The position numbers and the translations under genes were made by a program. The notes under the pieces were generated by a model, which was given only the letters and a program-made list of their open reading frames with translations, was not told the DNA's origin and ran no database searches. From contig JABXJZ010000068.1 of assembly GCA_013375335.1 (NCBI GenBank), positions 1 to 7,234 of the forward strand: a stretch of DNA of 7,234 nt, written 5' to 3'. The DNA is from Desulfobacterales bacterium (lineage in GTDB: Bacteria; Desulfobacterota; DSM-4660; Desulfatiglandales; B25-G16). Below, in pieces: positions 1 through 5,661 of the stretch; the first letter of the stretch is position 1; the number at the start of each line of letters is the position of its first letter.

Positions 1-62
1 AGCCAGGCCCTCCTCTACTATTGAAGTTGAAAAAACCACCAACCCCTGGCTCTAGTATGAGG
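1..62. repeat. interleaved inverted repeats downstream of the small membrane gene
   Basis: Two overlapping inverted repeats lie beyond the 3' end of the minus-strand gene at 116-469. AGCCAGG at 1-7 pairs perfectly with CCTGGCT at 45-51. CCTC-TACTA at 12-20 pairs with TAGTA-t-GAGG at 53-62, with one bulged base. The two pairings interleave, so they could form a pseudoknot or alternative structures. On the minus strand a T6 run (35-30) follows a very short GCCA/TGGT stem (50-47 with 41-38). That gives a possible weak terminator for the gene upstream, but no strong intrinsic terminator is evident. The first arm touches the window edge, so it may be longer. Confidence 0.3.
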
Positions 63-115
63 CCTCTCCAAAACTTAATCCACTGAAGACAGCTCGCTCA
101 CACGATTATTTCCGA

Positions 116-469
116 TCAAAACTCCCACCTCAAAAATCTGATGTAGTAGGACCCCACAGAGGGATTCGAAGGGACTTCTGACAGAGGCCGCACACATTCT
201 ATCGCCGGGATCCCCCAGATAATCCTACCGCTCCTGACCTGTAAGATGGCAGGTGTGATATCCGGGGACCAAAGACCAGACCCCACGGAATGACAAAAAT
301 ACACAAACAGCCCTACGCCACCGCAGATGGCACCGGCATAGACTATCTGAACAGTAACCGTTGTCTTGGCAAGGCAGGGGGATGGGGAGAGGATAAGGGA
401 GATCATGAAGATCGAGAAGATGAAGGGAGCTAGTTTATTGCCGGGATAGCGTAAGGTTTTGGTTTTCAT
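116..469 (-). CDS. small membrane or exported protein of unknown function
   Basis: This 117-residue protein is not recognised. The N-terminus has positive charges (MKTKTLRYPGNK) followed by a hydrophobic stretch at about residues 14-30. A possible signal-peptidase I site lies near residue 34 (PCLA before KTT). The Cys at 32 lacks the usual lipobox residues, so a lipoprotein is unlikely. A second hydrophobic segment at about 40-60 contains a Gly-rich AGAICGGVG patch and looks like a membrane helix. Residues 65-117 are a short soluble tail ending in aromatic and basic residues. The ATG at 469 is supported by a promoter 40-70 bases upstream, although its Shine-Dalgarno (AGAAG) is weak. It is transcribed alone, away from the other genes here. 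A small inner-membrane protein with one or two helices is likely. The well-placed promoter argues that the frame is real. Confidence 0.6.
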   Translation of the reverse strand: MKTKTLRYPGNKLAPFIFSIFMISLILSPSPCLAKTTVTVQIVYAGAICGGVGLFVYFCHSVGSGLWSPDITPAILQVRSGRIIWGIPAIECVRPLSEVPSNPSVGSYYIRFLRWEF

Positions 470-508
470 GAAGGCTTCTGCTCATTGACCCCAGGTCTTC
501 CCTTAAGG

Positions 509-537
509 AATATGTTTGATCCCCTTGCCCATGTCAA
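509..537 (-). promoter_or_regulatory. sigma-70-like promoter for the 116-469 gene
   Basis: Read on the minus strand, an exact TTGACA -35 box (537-532) is followed by a 17-base spacer and CATATT (514-509), which matches the -10 consensus at four of six positions. Transcription would start near 502, about 33 bases before the ATG at 469. An 8-base palindrome, CCTTAAGG (501-508), sits at the predicted start point and could be a regulator site or chance. This is pattern matching only. Confidence 0.6.
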
Positions 538-627
538 GGGAAAATAAAGGCGGCAAATGCTCTCTCACGAAAAATAAGGGCCGGAGGGGGAATGTAAAGC
601 TGAAGGAGTGGGGCCTAACTCCACCCC

Positions 628-768
628 TCACAGGTCACTGGTCAATCCCAGATCCAGCTGGTCCACGGCCTTCCATGTGTCTGCCGTAGCCAGGACCGCC
701 CTTCCAATAGCGCACCCTCTGATGATCTTTTCCTCGACCCAGACCGTTTTAAACCGCAGGGTAATTTT
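628..768 (-). pseudogene. possible C-terminal remnant of an unrecognised protein
   Basis: The minus-strand frame ending in TGA at 630-628 closes with about 46 residues that read like genuine protein, including FKTVWVEEKIIRG and AVLATADTWKAVDQLD. By my count, 28 of the 40 codons before the stop end in G or C (70%), as expected for a coding frame in this DNA. The same frame stays open upstream to 1182, but that part is Cys/Pro/Ser-rich, looks random, and lies antisense to the sensor relic. Only the tail is therefore listed, as a probable remnant of a lost gene. I do not recognise the family. It could still be a chance open frame. Confidence 0.25.
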
Positions 769-830
769 GAAAAACCATGTGATTTGGCATGTATTTTGTT
801 CCAAAGGTAGGGGAAACAACGGGCACTTAG

Positions 831-869
831 TATCCATTTGGTGATATCCAGGTGGATAGAAAGTATCCA
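831..869. repeat. cluster of TATCCA motifs including a palindrome
   Basis: TATCCA occurs three times on the plus strand (831-836, 845-850, 864-869) and once inverted (TGGATA, 853-858). The second and inverted copies form TATCCA-GG-TGGATA, a 6-bp-arm inverted repeat at 845-858. The copies start 14 and 19 bases apart. The cluster lies in non-coding DNA upstream of the sensor relic and the HD gene. It could be a regulator binding region left from a former promoter. No protein can be assigned. Confidence 0.3.
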
Positions 870-924
870 GTTTTACTGGCTGAGGGTAACTTTTGGTACA
901 AATCTTGCTTGCGCGCATACCTAA

Positions 925-1254
925 GATAAGGGGGAGAAGGGAGCGGCTCTCATTAGGTGCTTTGAGGCTGGTTACAGGACGCGAATGCGCCGAAGTGACT
1001 TTCAGCTTCAGAAATTGTTGATGGACACAGCACAGCAGCCCGATATTGTCTATCTTATGGTCACCGACGAGAGAGGAACGATCTTGGCCCATAGCGGCCC
1101 CGCAAAAATAGGGGACACATATGGGAGAGTGGTGGAGAATAGAGCGCGGGTACTTCGTACTAATCCAATAATACTTCGACACAAGCTACAGAAGTTCATC
1201 TTCGTTGGGCTGGATATGGGCCCCATTGAGGTAGCCAGAGGCGTAATGTCGTGA
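925..1254 (+). pseudogene. relic of a ZraS/HydH-type histidine kinase sensor domain
   Basis: An ATG at 985 opens an 89-codon frame, but recognisable homology starts earlier, at about 925 just after a TAA at 922-924. The pattern follows the periplasmic sensor of ZraS (zinc-responsive two-component kinase): KGAALIRCFEAG, then QLQKLLMDTAQQPDIVYL, then VTDERGTILAHSGPAKIG, and finally IFVGLDMGPIEVAR. In E. coli ZraS the corresponding pieces are an EKG..LIRALE.G block, QQ.LLEEMA.QP, VTDA.G.I..HSDP.K.G and IFIAVD. The middle of the domain between GDTYGR and IFVGLD is largely missing. There is no membrane helix on either side and no kinase core (no H-box or ATPase motifs) before the HD gene begins. 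This is seen as a decayed fragment. A short expressed orphan domain is much less likely. Confidence 0.7.
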
Positions 1255-1312
1255 GGGTATGGAACCCAGATATGTCTGCGTGCAGTGGCCTTTTTCCCAA
1301 GGGGTTTTGTGA

Positions 1313-2254
1313 ATGATTGTTGCGATGGCAAAGAGAGAAATTCAACTTTCACGGATGCTAGATATGGAGGACCCCCAGAAGGTCCTCGATGAGGTGAGGG
1401 AAATCGTCCTCACCATGTTCCCGGAATTTGCCTTTGGGACTCTAGAGACCGTATACAACGATATTGTGCGCCTTTTTCAGGGCGAGTATCCAGGATACCG
1501 GAAATGTACTACCGAATACCACGACCTGAATCATACCACTGATGTATTTCTGGTGATGGCAAGACTCATGCACGGTGCGTCCCTATGTGGAGAGAAGCTT
1601 GCCAAAGAACATATAAATCTGGGGCTCATATGCGCACTGATGCATGATACCGGGTATATCCAAACTATTGATGACAATGCGGGAACAGGCGCAAAATACA
1701 CCCTCATAGATACCAAGCGCAGCATTGCTTTCATGCACAAATATATGGCTGATAAGGGATCTCCAAACGAGGATTTCAGAAATTACTCCGATATCCTGAA
1801 GTGCACGAGCCTCGCCATAAAGATCAAAAAGATCCAATTTGAGTCCCGGGAAATTGAACTGCTGGGTAAAATGCTGGGTACTGCTGATCTGCTGGGGCAG
1901 ATGGCAGACCGAACCTACCTTGAGAAGCTGCTCTTCCTATTTTACGAATTCAGGGAGGGGGGCGTCTTGGGATTTGATAATGAGCTGGACCTCCTGAAGA
2001 AAACCGTGGGCTTCTACGCAAAGGCCCGGAAGAGGCTTGCCAGTGAGCTGAGCGACGTGAATGAGTTTGTACACTGCCATTTTAAGGCGCGCTGGAACGC
2101 AGACAGGGATTTATATATGGAAGCCATTGAGAACAATATCAACTATCTCAAATTCATAATGGAAAATCACGAGAAAGACTATCGCGACTACCTAAGGCGA
2201 GGCAGCCTGGTTGAGAAATTAAAAGAGAGGCTGCGTAAATGGCCTCATCCCTGA
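1313..2254 (+). CDS. HD-domain metal-dependent phosphohydrolase, PDE-like
   Basis: This 313-residue, probably cytoplasmic protein has no signal peptide or membrane helix. Its metal-binding residues follow the HD superfamily pattern: YHDLNH at 69-74 (H70, H74), H111-D112 in ALMHDTGY, and D192 in the segment TADLLGQMAD. The YHxxNH..DV start with a following HD pair resembles the catalytic core of cyclic-nucleotide phosphodiesterases. Activity on a cyclic nucleotide or another phosphoester is therefore plausible, but the substrate cannot be read from sequence. Residues 1-60 and 205-313 are predicted mostly helical and carry no recognised second domain. The ATG at 1313 has AAGGGG at 1299-1304, eight bases upstream. 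A second in-frame ATG at 1325 is less well spaced. The gene stands alone, convergent with the transporter operon and 58 bases downstream of the sensor relic. Confidence is high for HD fold and low for substrate. Confidence 0.85.
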   Translation: MIVAMAKREIQLSRMLDMEDPQKVLDEVREIVLTMFPEFAFGTLETVYNDIVRLFQGEYPGYRKCTTEYHDLNHTTDVFLVMARLMHGASLCGEKLAKEHINLGLICALMHDTGYIQTIDDNAGTGAKYTLIDTKRSIAFMHKYMADKGSPNEDFRNYSDILKCTSLAIKIKKIQFESREIELLGKMLGTADLLGQMADRTYLEKLLFLFYEFREGGVLGFDNELDLLKKTVGFYAKARKRLASELSDVNEFVHCHFKARWNADRDLYMEAIENNINYLKFIMENHEKDYRDYLRRGSLVEKLKERLRKWPHP

Positions 2255-2257
2255 GCC

Positions 2258-2270
2258 CCTCCTACGGAGG
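2258..2270 (+). other. short hairpin just after the HD gene
   Basis: CCTCC and GGAGG form a perfect 5-bp stem with a TAC loop, starting four bases after the HD stop codon. No T-run follows on either strand, so this is not a standard intrinsic terminator. It could protect the 3' end of the mRNA or be incidental. Confidence 0.25.
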
Positions 2271-2334
2271 AAAGACACCCGCACCAACCATGAGTCTCGG
2301 ATCATAGAATACCTCAGACGCGGCGTCCTTTCCG

Positions 2335-2357
2335 AAAAATATGCACCCGTTCAGGGT
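2335..2357 (-). terminator. weak candidate terminator of the transporter operon
   Basis: About 15 bases past the stop of the last permease gene, the minus strand reads ACCC-TGAAC-GGGT (2357-2345) and then, after five bases, T5 (2339-2335). The stem is only 4 bp, so efficiency is doubtful. It is the best candidate in the 117-base convergent gap. A second short hairpin, GACG-CGG-CGTC (2317-2327), lies beyond it. Confidence 0.3.
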
Positions 2358-2371
2358 CAATAATACCATGT

Positions 2372-3220
2372 CTAACCCCTCATGGCCCCTGTGGTCAAGC
2401 CCCGAACCAGGTAACGTTCGAACAATAGGAAGAGGGCCACAATAGGGATCGTCACCATGACAGAGGCGGCCATCACTAACTGTTTGGACAGATGGACGCT
2501 CCCCGCGAGTTGTACTACCCCCCTGGACAGGGTGAATTTCTCAGGCGTATCCAGGAACATGAAGGCAAAGAGAAACTCGTTCCAAGCTATCATAAACGTG
2601 TACAGGGCAACGCTGGCCAGGGCCGGGGCAGAGAGGGGAATGATGATGCGCCAGATTACATCGAGGCGGGTGCACCCATCGATCAGTCCAGCGTGCTCGA
2701 TCTCAACGGGGAGCATCTGGAAATAGCCCCGCAGCATGTACAGGGCCACGGGAAGGGTCTGAGCTAGGTACACGACGATAAGCAAGTTGATCGAATCCCG
2801 AAGCCCCACCCGAGAGAACATCACGTAAAGGGGTACTACCAGGACGATGGCCGGGAACATATAGATCAGCAAGATGCTGTACGACATAAATTCCCGGCCG
2901 CGAAACCGGAGCCTGGTAACGGCGTATCCCCCCACAGTGGCCAAGGTCACCGAGAGTACCACGGTAATGAGGGAGACATATACGCTATTGCAGATGTATC
3001 GGAGAAAGCCGTGTTGAAAGAGGACCTCATAGTAGGCGCGAAAACCGATTTTTCGGATGTCCACTCCGAGGTTGCCAGGACTCATGAGGATCTCACCAAG
3101 GGACTTGAAAGAGGAGACTATCATCCAGTAAAAGGGGAAGGCCACGAGAGCGATGAACACGAGGAGACCCACGACCCTGAGGATCCGAATAATGGTCCCC
3201 TCAAACTGTTCCCGGCTCAT
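2372..3220 (-). CDS. ABC importer permease, MalG/UgpE-like (CUT1 type)
   Basis: This 282-residue inner-membrane permease is a normal length for the MalG side of carbohydrate importers. The N-terminal helix (about 13-33, ILRVVGLLVFIALVAFPFYW) runs into the typical WMIVSSFKS sequence. Further helices follow at about 72-96, 108-130, 140-160, 198-218 and 245-270. The cytoplasmic EAA loop that contacts the ATPase is clear at about 172-198: EIEHAGLIDGCTRLDVIWR, then IIIPLSAP, with the expected Gly after Asp. The ATG at 3220 has a GAGGG at 3233-3229 placed nine bases upstream. It starts 12 bases after the MalF-like gene ends, so the two are co-transcribed and should heterodimerise. It is the last gene of the operon, and no ATPase follows. 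The substrate is probably a sugar or polyol derivative, inferred from family only. Confidence 0.9.
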   Translation of the reverse strand: MSREQFEGTIIRILRVVGLLVFIALVAFPFYWMIVSSFKSLGEILMSPGNLGVDIRKIGFRAYYEVLFQHGFLRYICNSVYVSLITVVLSVTLATVGGYAVTRLRFRGREFMSYSILLIYMFPAIVLVVPLYVMFSRVGLRDSINLLIVVYLAQTLPVALYMLRGYFQMLPVEIEHAGLIDGCTRLDVIWRIIIPLSAPALASVALYTFMIAWNEFLFAFMFLDTPEKFTLSRGVVQLAGSVHLSKQLVMAASVMVTIPIVALFLLFERYLVRGLTTGAMRG

Positions 3221-3232
3221 TCCCTCACACCC

Positions 3233-4183
3233 TCATTCATAGGGGCTTGCCCCCTTCCCAATCCAGCGGAAGTGGATGAGGACGAATACCGACAGGACAC
3301 CAAAGAGGATCATAGCCACTGCTGAACTTGCCCCGATATTAAACTCACCGAAGGCGTAATCGTACACCTTGATGGTCAAGACCTTGGTTCCAGCCTGTCC
3401 CCTCGTGAGCAGGAAGATATCGTCGAACTTGTTGAAGGTCCAGATGAATCGGAAGAGGAAGAGGGTGGACAGAACTGGGGAAAGCTGCGGCAGGGTGATG
3501 TGGGTAAATCGCTGAAATGGGCTCGCCCCATCCACTGACGCCGCCTGGTAAAGCTCATCAGGCATAGCCTGGAGCCGCGCCAGGATGAACAGGAAGGCAA
3601 AGGGGAAGTAACGCCACGCCTCGAAGAGGATCACCGAACTAAGCGCCATGGGCACACGCACCTTCACCCCCAGCAGGTCCAGGTCCCACCATCGCTGTGA
3701 GAGAAACGGAATGGGCTGTGTCAGGAGGCCCTTGTTCACAGCCACCCAGTTTACCACGCCCAGTTGCGGGTCCAGGATAAAACTCCACGTAAAGGCGACG
3801 GCCACCACAGGGGCGATATAGGGTGAAATGAACAGCCCCCTCAGCAAGGCCCTGCCGGGGAATTCTCCATGGACCAGGAGGGCGGCCATCAATCCCAGGA
3901 GAATAGACAGAACGCTCCCCGCAACGGTGTAGATCACCGTGGTCAGGACAACTGCCCCAAAGTCCGGATCTCCGAATACCTTCTGAAAATTCTCCAGGGT
4001 GAGGTTAAACTTGAAGAGGGACACCCCTCGAAGATCCCCCAGGGAGACCGGTTTGAGACTGAGCCAGAGATTCCAGATCACCGGGAAGATCACGAGGGCG
4101 AGGACGACCGCGAATGTAGGGAACAACATCCAGAAGGCAAGCCGAGCCTCCTGATCTGACAAGGTGAGCACTCGCCGTGTCAT
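3233..4183 (-). CDS. ABC importer permease, MalF/UgpA-like (CUT1 type)
   Basis: This 316-residue inner-membrane protein pairs with the downstream MalG-like permease. The first helix (about 14-42, FWMLFPTFAVVLALVIFPV) is followed by the family's WNLWLSLKP sequence. Other helices lie at about 79-105, 112-135, 180-202, 230-250 and 283-305. The EAA loop at about 205-232 reads ELYQAASVDGASPFQRF and then ITLPQLSP, matching the consensus EAA...DGA......I.LP closely. A longer loop at about 140-175 (NKGLLTQPIPFLSQRWWDLD) sits between helices on the predicted periplasmic side, as in UgpA-type permeases. The ATG at 4183 lies 19 bases after the binding-protein stop. Its Shine-Dalgarno (TGAAG) is weak and close to the start, so translation may depend on coupling with the upstream gene. 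Family assignment is secure and substrate unknown. Confidence 0.9.
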   Translation of the reverse strand: MTRRVLTLSDQEARLAFWMLFPTFAVVLALVIFPVIWNLWLSLKPVSLGDLRGVSLFKFNLTLENFQKVFGDPDFGAVVLTTVIYTVAGSVLSILLGLMAALLVHGEFPGRALLRGLFISPYIAPVVAVAFTWSFILDPQLGVVNWVAVNKGLLTQPIPFLSQRWWDLDLLGVKVRVPMALSSVILFEAWRYFPFAFLFILARLQAMPDELYQAASVDGASPFQRFTHITLPQLSPVLSTLFLFRFIWTFNKFDDIFLLTRGQAGTKVLTIKVYDYAFGEFNIGASSAVAMILFGVLSVFVLIHFRWIGKGASPYE

Positions 4184-4202
4184 AACTTCAGCTATGCCTA
4201 CT

Positions 4203-5549
4203 CTATCCTCTTTCCAAGGCCTTTACCCGCTCGTCCATCATCCTGGCAGCCTGCTTCGCGCTCAGTTCGCCATCGAGGAATCTCTTGAGGATCTTCGGAA
4301 CAACCTTCGTTGCGTAGATCTTGGAGATGAGGGCCCCTCTCCCTCTGGCAAATCCCCAGCGATCGAAATCCTCGACCCCACCTAGGATGGTTTTTACCAC
4401 GTCCATCCCGTAAAACCGGGAGACCTTGGCACGGGTGGTTACCCCGAACTCAAGCTCCATCCACCCATCAACAAAGCAGTTGGGCTGTTCGCGGGTGCCC
4501 TTGCGAACCGGCAGTTTACCTTCCGCCGCCATGCCTAGCCACTTCAGGTACCCTTCGGTCAGGAGAAATTCCGCCCACCGTTTGGCTGCCCCCTTGTCCG
4601 CATCTCGGGTAATACCCAAGTAATTTACCTGGCCGTATTGAGCACTCCCCCTTGGGCCGTGAATGATGCTCACGAACCCGGTATTCCTGGCCAGATATCC
4701 TTGTTCCCCTTTCGCGATATCGGGAAGCACTGGCTGATCCCTCCGAAGCCCCGAGAGCTCATCCAAGATGAAGGGAGACCAGATGATCATGGCAGCACGG
4801 CCGGAGAGATAATCAATCCTAGTGTGCAGCCAGGAGAGGTTTCCAGGCGGACTGAAGCGGGTTAGAGCCCTGTAGAACTCGAGGGTCTGCACTAGCCCTG
4901 GTGTGTCCAGGTCAACTCTTCCGGATGGATCTGTCAGTCTGACTCCATTGGAAAGCGCGAAGTGTTCAAAGACTTGCTGCGTGTAGGTCTGTCCAGGGTC
5001 GGTGGCTGCCTCGAAGCCCCACATCGAAGGTAGATTGTGAAGGGCCTGGGCCGCCTTAAGGATGCGATCCCAGCGGTCAGGCACAGGCAATCCCTCTTCC
5101 GCGAAGAGGTCTCTGCGGTAGAGGAGGAGCTGGCCCCATCCATCCACCGGAACAGCAGCGTAGCCACCCCGGAACTGCGAAAGGCTCAGAGGCCCTTGTG
5201 CAAAGGTCTCTTTTCCCAGGTGGTGCACCACCTCCGTTGCAGACAGATCGTCCAAGATCCCTGCCTCTAGCCATCCAAGGGTGAAGTCGATGGGATGGAA
5301 GAGTACATCGGGAAGGGACCTTGCTGCATAGGCAGCAGTAACCCGCTCTGTCAGGAGATTTTCCTGCACAGGGACTACGTGGACACCAATTCCAGTCTTG
5401 TGGGTGAATGCGCGGGCAATTTCCCTCTGGATCTCCAGTCGGTCCCTCTCAATCTCAGTCGTCCAGAAGGTGATCCCCTTTTGAGCGGCAGCCACGGGGA
5501 CGCTCCCTATGATGACCCAGAGGCTCACTAGAACGGGTAGTACCCTCAC
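4203..5549 (-). CDS. extracellular solute-binding protein, family 1 (sugar-type ABC importer)
   Basis: This periplasmic binding protein captures the substrate for the two permeases downstream. An ATG at 5615 gives 470 residues, but it has no Shine-Dalgarno and puts 22 untypical residues before the signal peptide. The GTG at 5549 is preceded by AAGGGG (5561-5556) with a 6-base spacer and begins directly with a classic signal peptide (MRVLPVLVSLWVIIG, cleavage likely after VAAA). It gives 448 residues, so I chose it. There is no lipobox Cys. The mature start ITFWTTEIERDRL resembles the family-1 opening in which a beta strand is followed by an extended helix. PDVLFHP, DGWGQLLLYRRDLFAEEGLPVP and GRAAMIIWSPF are typical of the fold. 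The C-terminus (ELSAKQAARMMDERVK) is the usual helical end of this family. The substrate is unknown; sugar, polyol and glycerol-phosphate-like are all possible. Confidence 0.88.
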   Translation of the reverse strand: MRVLPVLVSLWVIIGSVPVAAAQKGITFWTTEIERDRLEIQREIARAFTHKTGIGVHVVPVQENLLTERVTAAYAARSLPDVLFHPIDFTLGWLEAGILDDLSATEVVHHLGKETFAQGPLSLSQFRGGYAAVPVDGWGQLLLYRRDLFAEEGLPVPDRWDRILKAAQALHNLPSMWGFEAATDPGQTYTQQVFEHFALSNGVRLTDPSGRVDLDTPGLVQTLEFYRALTRFSPPGNLSWLHTRIDYLSGRAAMIIWSPFILDELSGLRRDQPVLPDIAKGEQGYLARNTGFVSIIHGPRGSAQYGQVNYLGITRDADKGAAKRWAEFLLTEGYLKWLGMAAEGKLPVRKGTREQPNCFVDGWMELEFGVTTRAKVSRFYGMDVVKTILGGVEDFDRWGFARGRGALISKIYATKVVPKILKRFLDGELSAKQAARMMDERVKALERG

Positions 5550-5555
5550 AGGTAG

Positions 5556-5561
5556 CCCCTT
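5556..5561 (-). promoter_or_regulatory. ribosome binding site that decides the binding-protein start
   Basis: AAGGGG on the minus strand lies six bases before the GTG at 5549. The same hexamer stands eight bases before the HD gene's ATG. The alternative ATG at 5615 has no comparable site. This supports the shorter binding protein whose N-terminus is a clean signal peptide. Confidence 0.6.
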
Positions 5562-5640
5562 CTTGTACGTCCACCTTGTGAAACAAGGATGCGCCACATA
5601 AGGGAAAACTCTCATTCCGCGGGACAGGCAGGAACGTCAG

Positions 5641-5661
5641 ATTATGCGGAGATCTCCGTAT
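5641..5661. promoter_or_regulatory. perfect palindrome upstream of the transporter operon, possible operator
   Basis: CGGAGATCTCCG at 5647-5658 is a perfect 12-bp palindrome. With one G/T mismatch it extends to 5644-5661 as AT(g)CGGAGATCTCCG(t)AT. It lies between the MBL stop (5663-5661) and the binding-protein start. On the minus strand it is followed immediately by CATAAT (5646-5641), a five-of-six match to a -10 box, but no good -35 was found at 16-19 bases. It could be an operator controlling an internal promoter. As RNA it could fold into a 7-bp stem with a GATC loop, and no T-run follows, so it is not a standard terminator. Confidence 0.4.

Larger units (their letters stand above)
538..924. 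other. gene-poor stretch with decayed sequence
   Basis: No intact gene could be supported here. Its contents are a coding-like minus-strand tail at 628-768, the TATCCA motif cluster at 831-869 and the beginning of the sensor-domain relic near 925. An imperfect GC-rich inverted repeat (GTGGGG at 608-613 against CCACCCC at 621-627) lies just past the stop of the minus-strand tail. It has no adjacent T-run, so it is not called a terminator. No tRNA, rRNA or CRISPR structure was seen. Confidence 0.5.

Noticed and set aside
608..844. Plus-strand 78-codon frame
   Set aside because: It has no plausible ribosome site, its composition looks random, and it is opposite the better minus-strand tail.
769..1182. 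Upstream part of the minus-strand frame open from 1182 to 628, as a 184-residue gene
   Set aside because: This part is Cys/Pro/Ser-rich without domain character and lies antisense to recognisable ZraS-like sequence on the plus strand.
985..1254. The 89-codon plus-strand frame as an intact small gene
   Set aside because: Homology begins upstream of its ATG, the middle of the domain is missing, and there is no membrane helix or kinase, so it is a relic.
2317..2327. GACG-CGG-CGTC hairpin as a plus-strand terminator for the HD gene
   Set aside because: The stem is only 4 bp, it is over 60 bases past the stop, and CTTTCC is not a convincing T-run.
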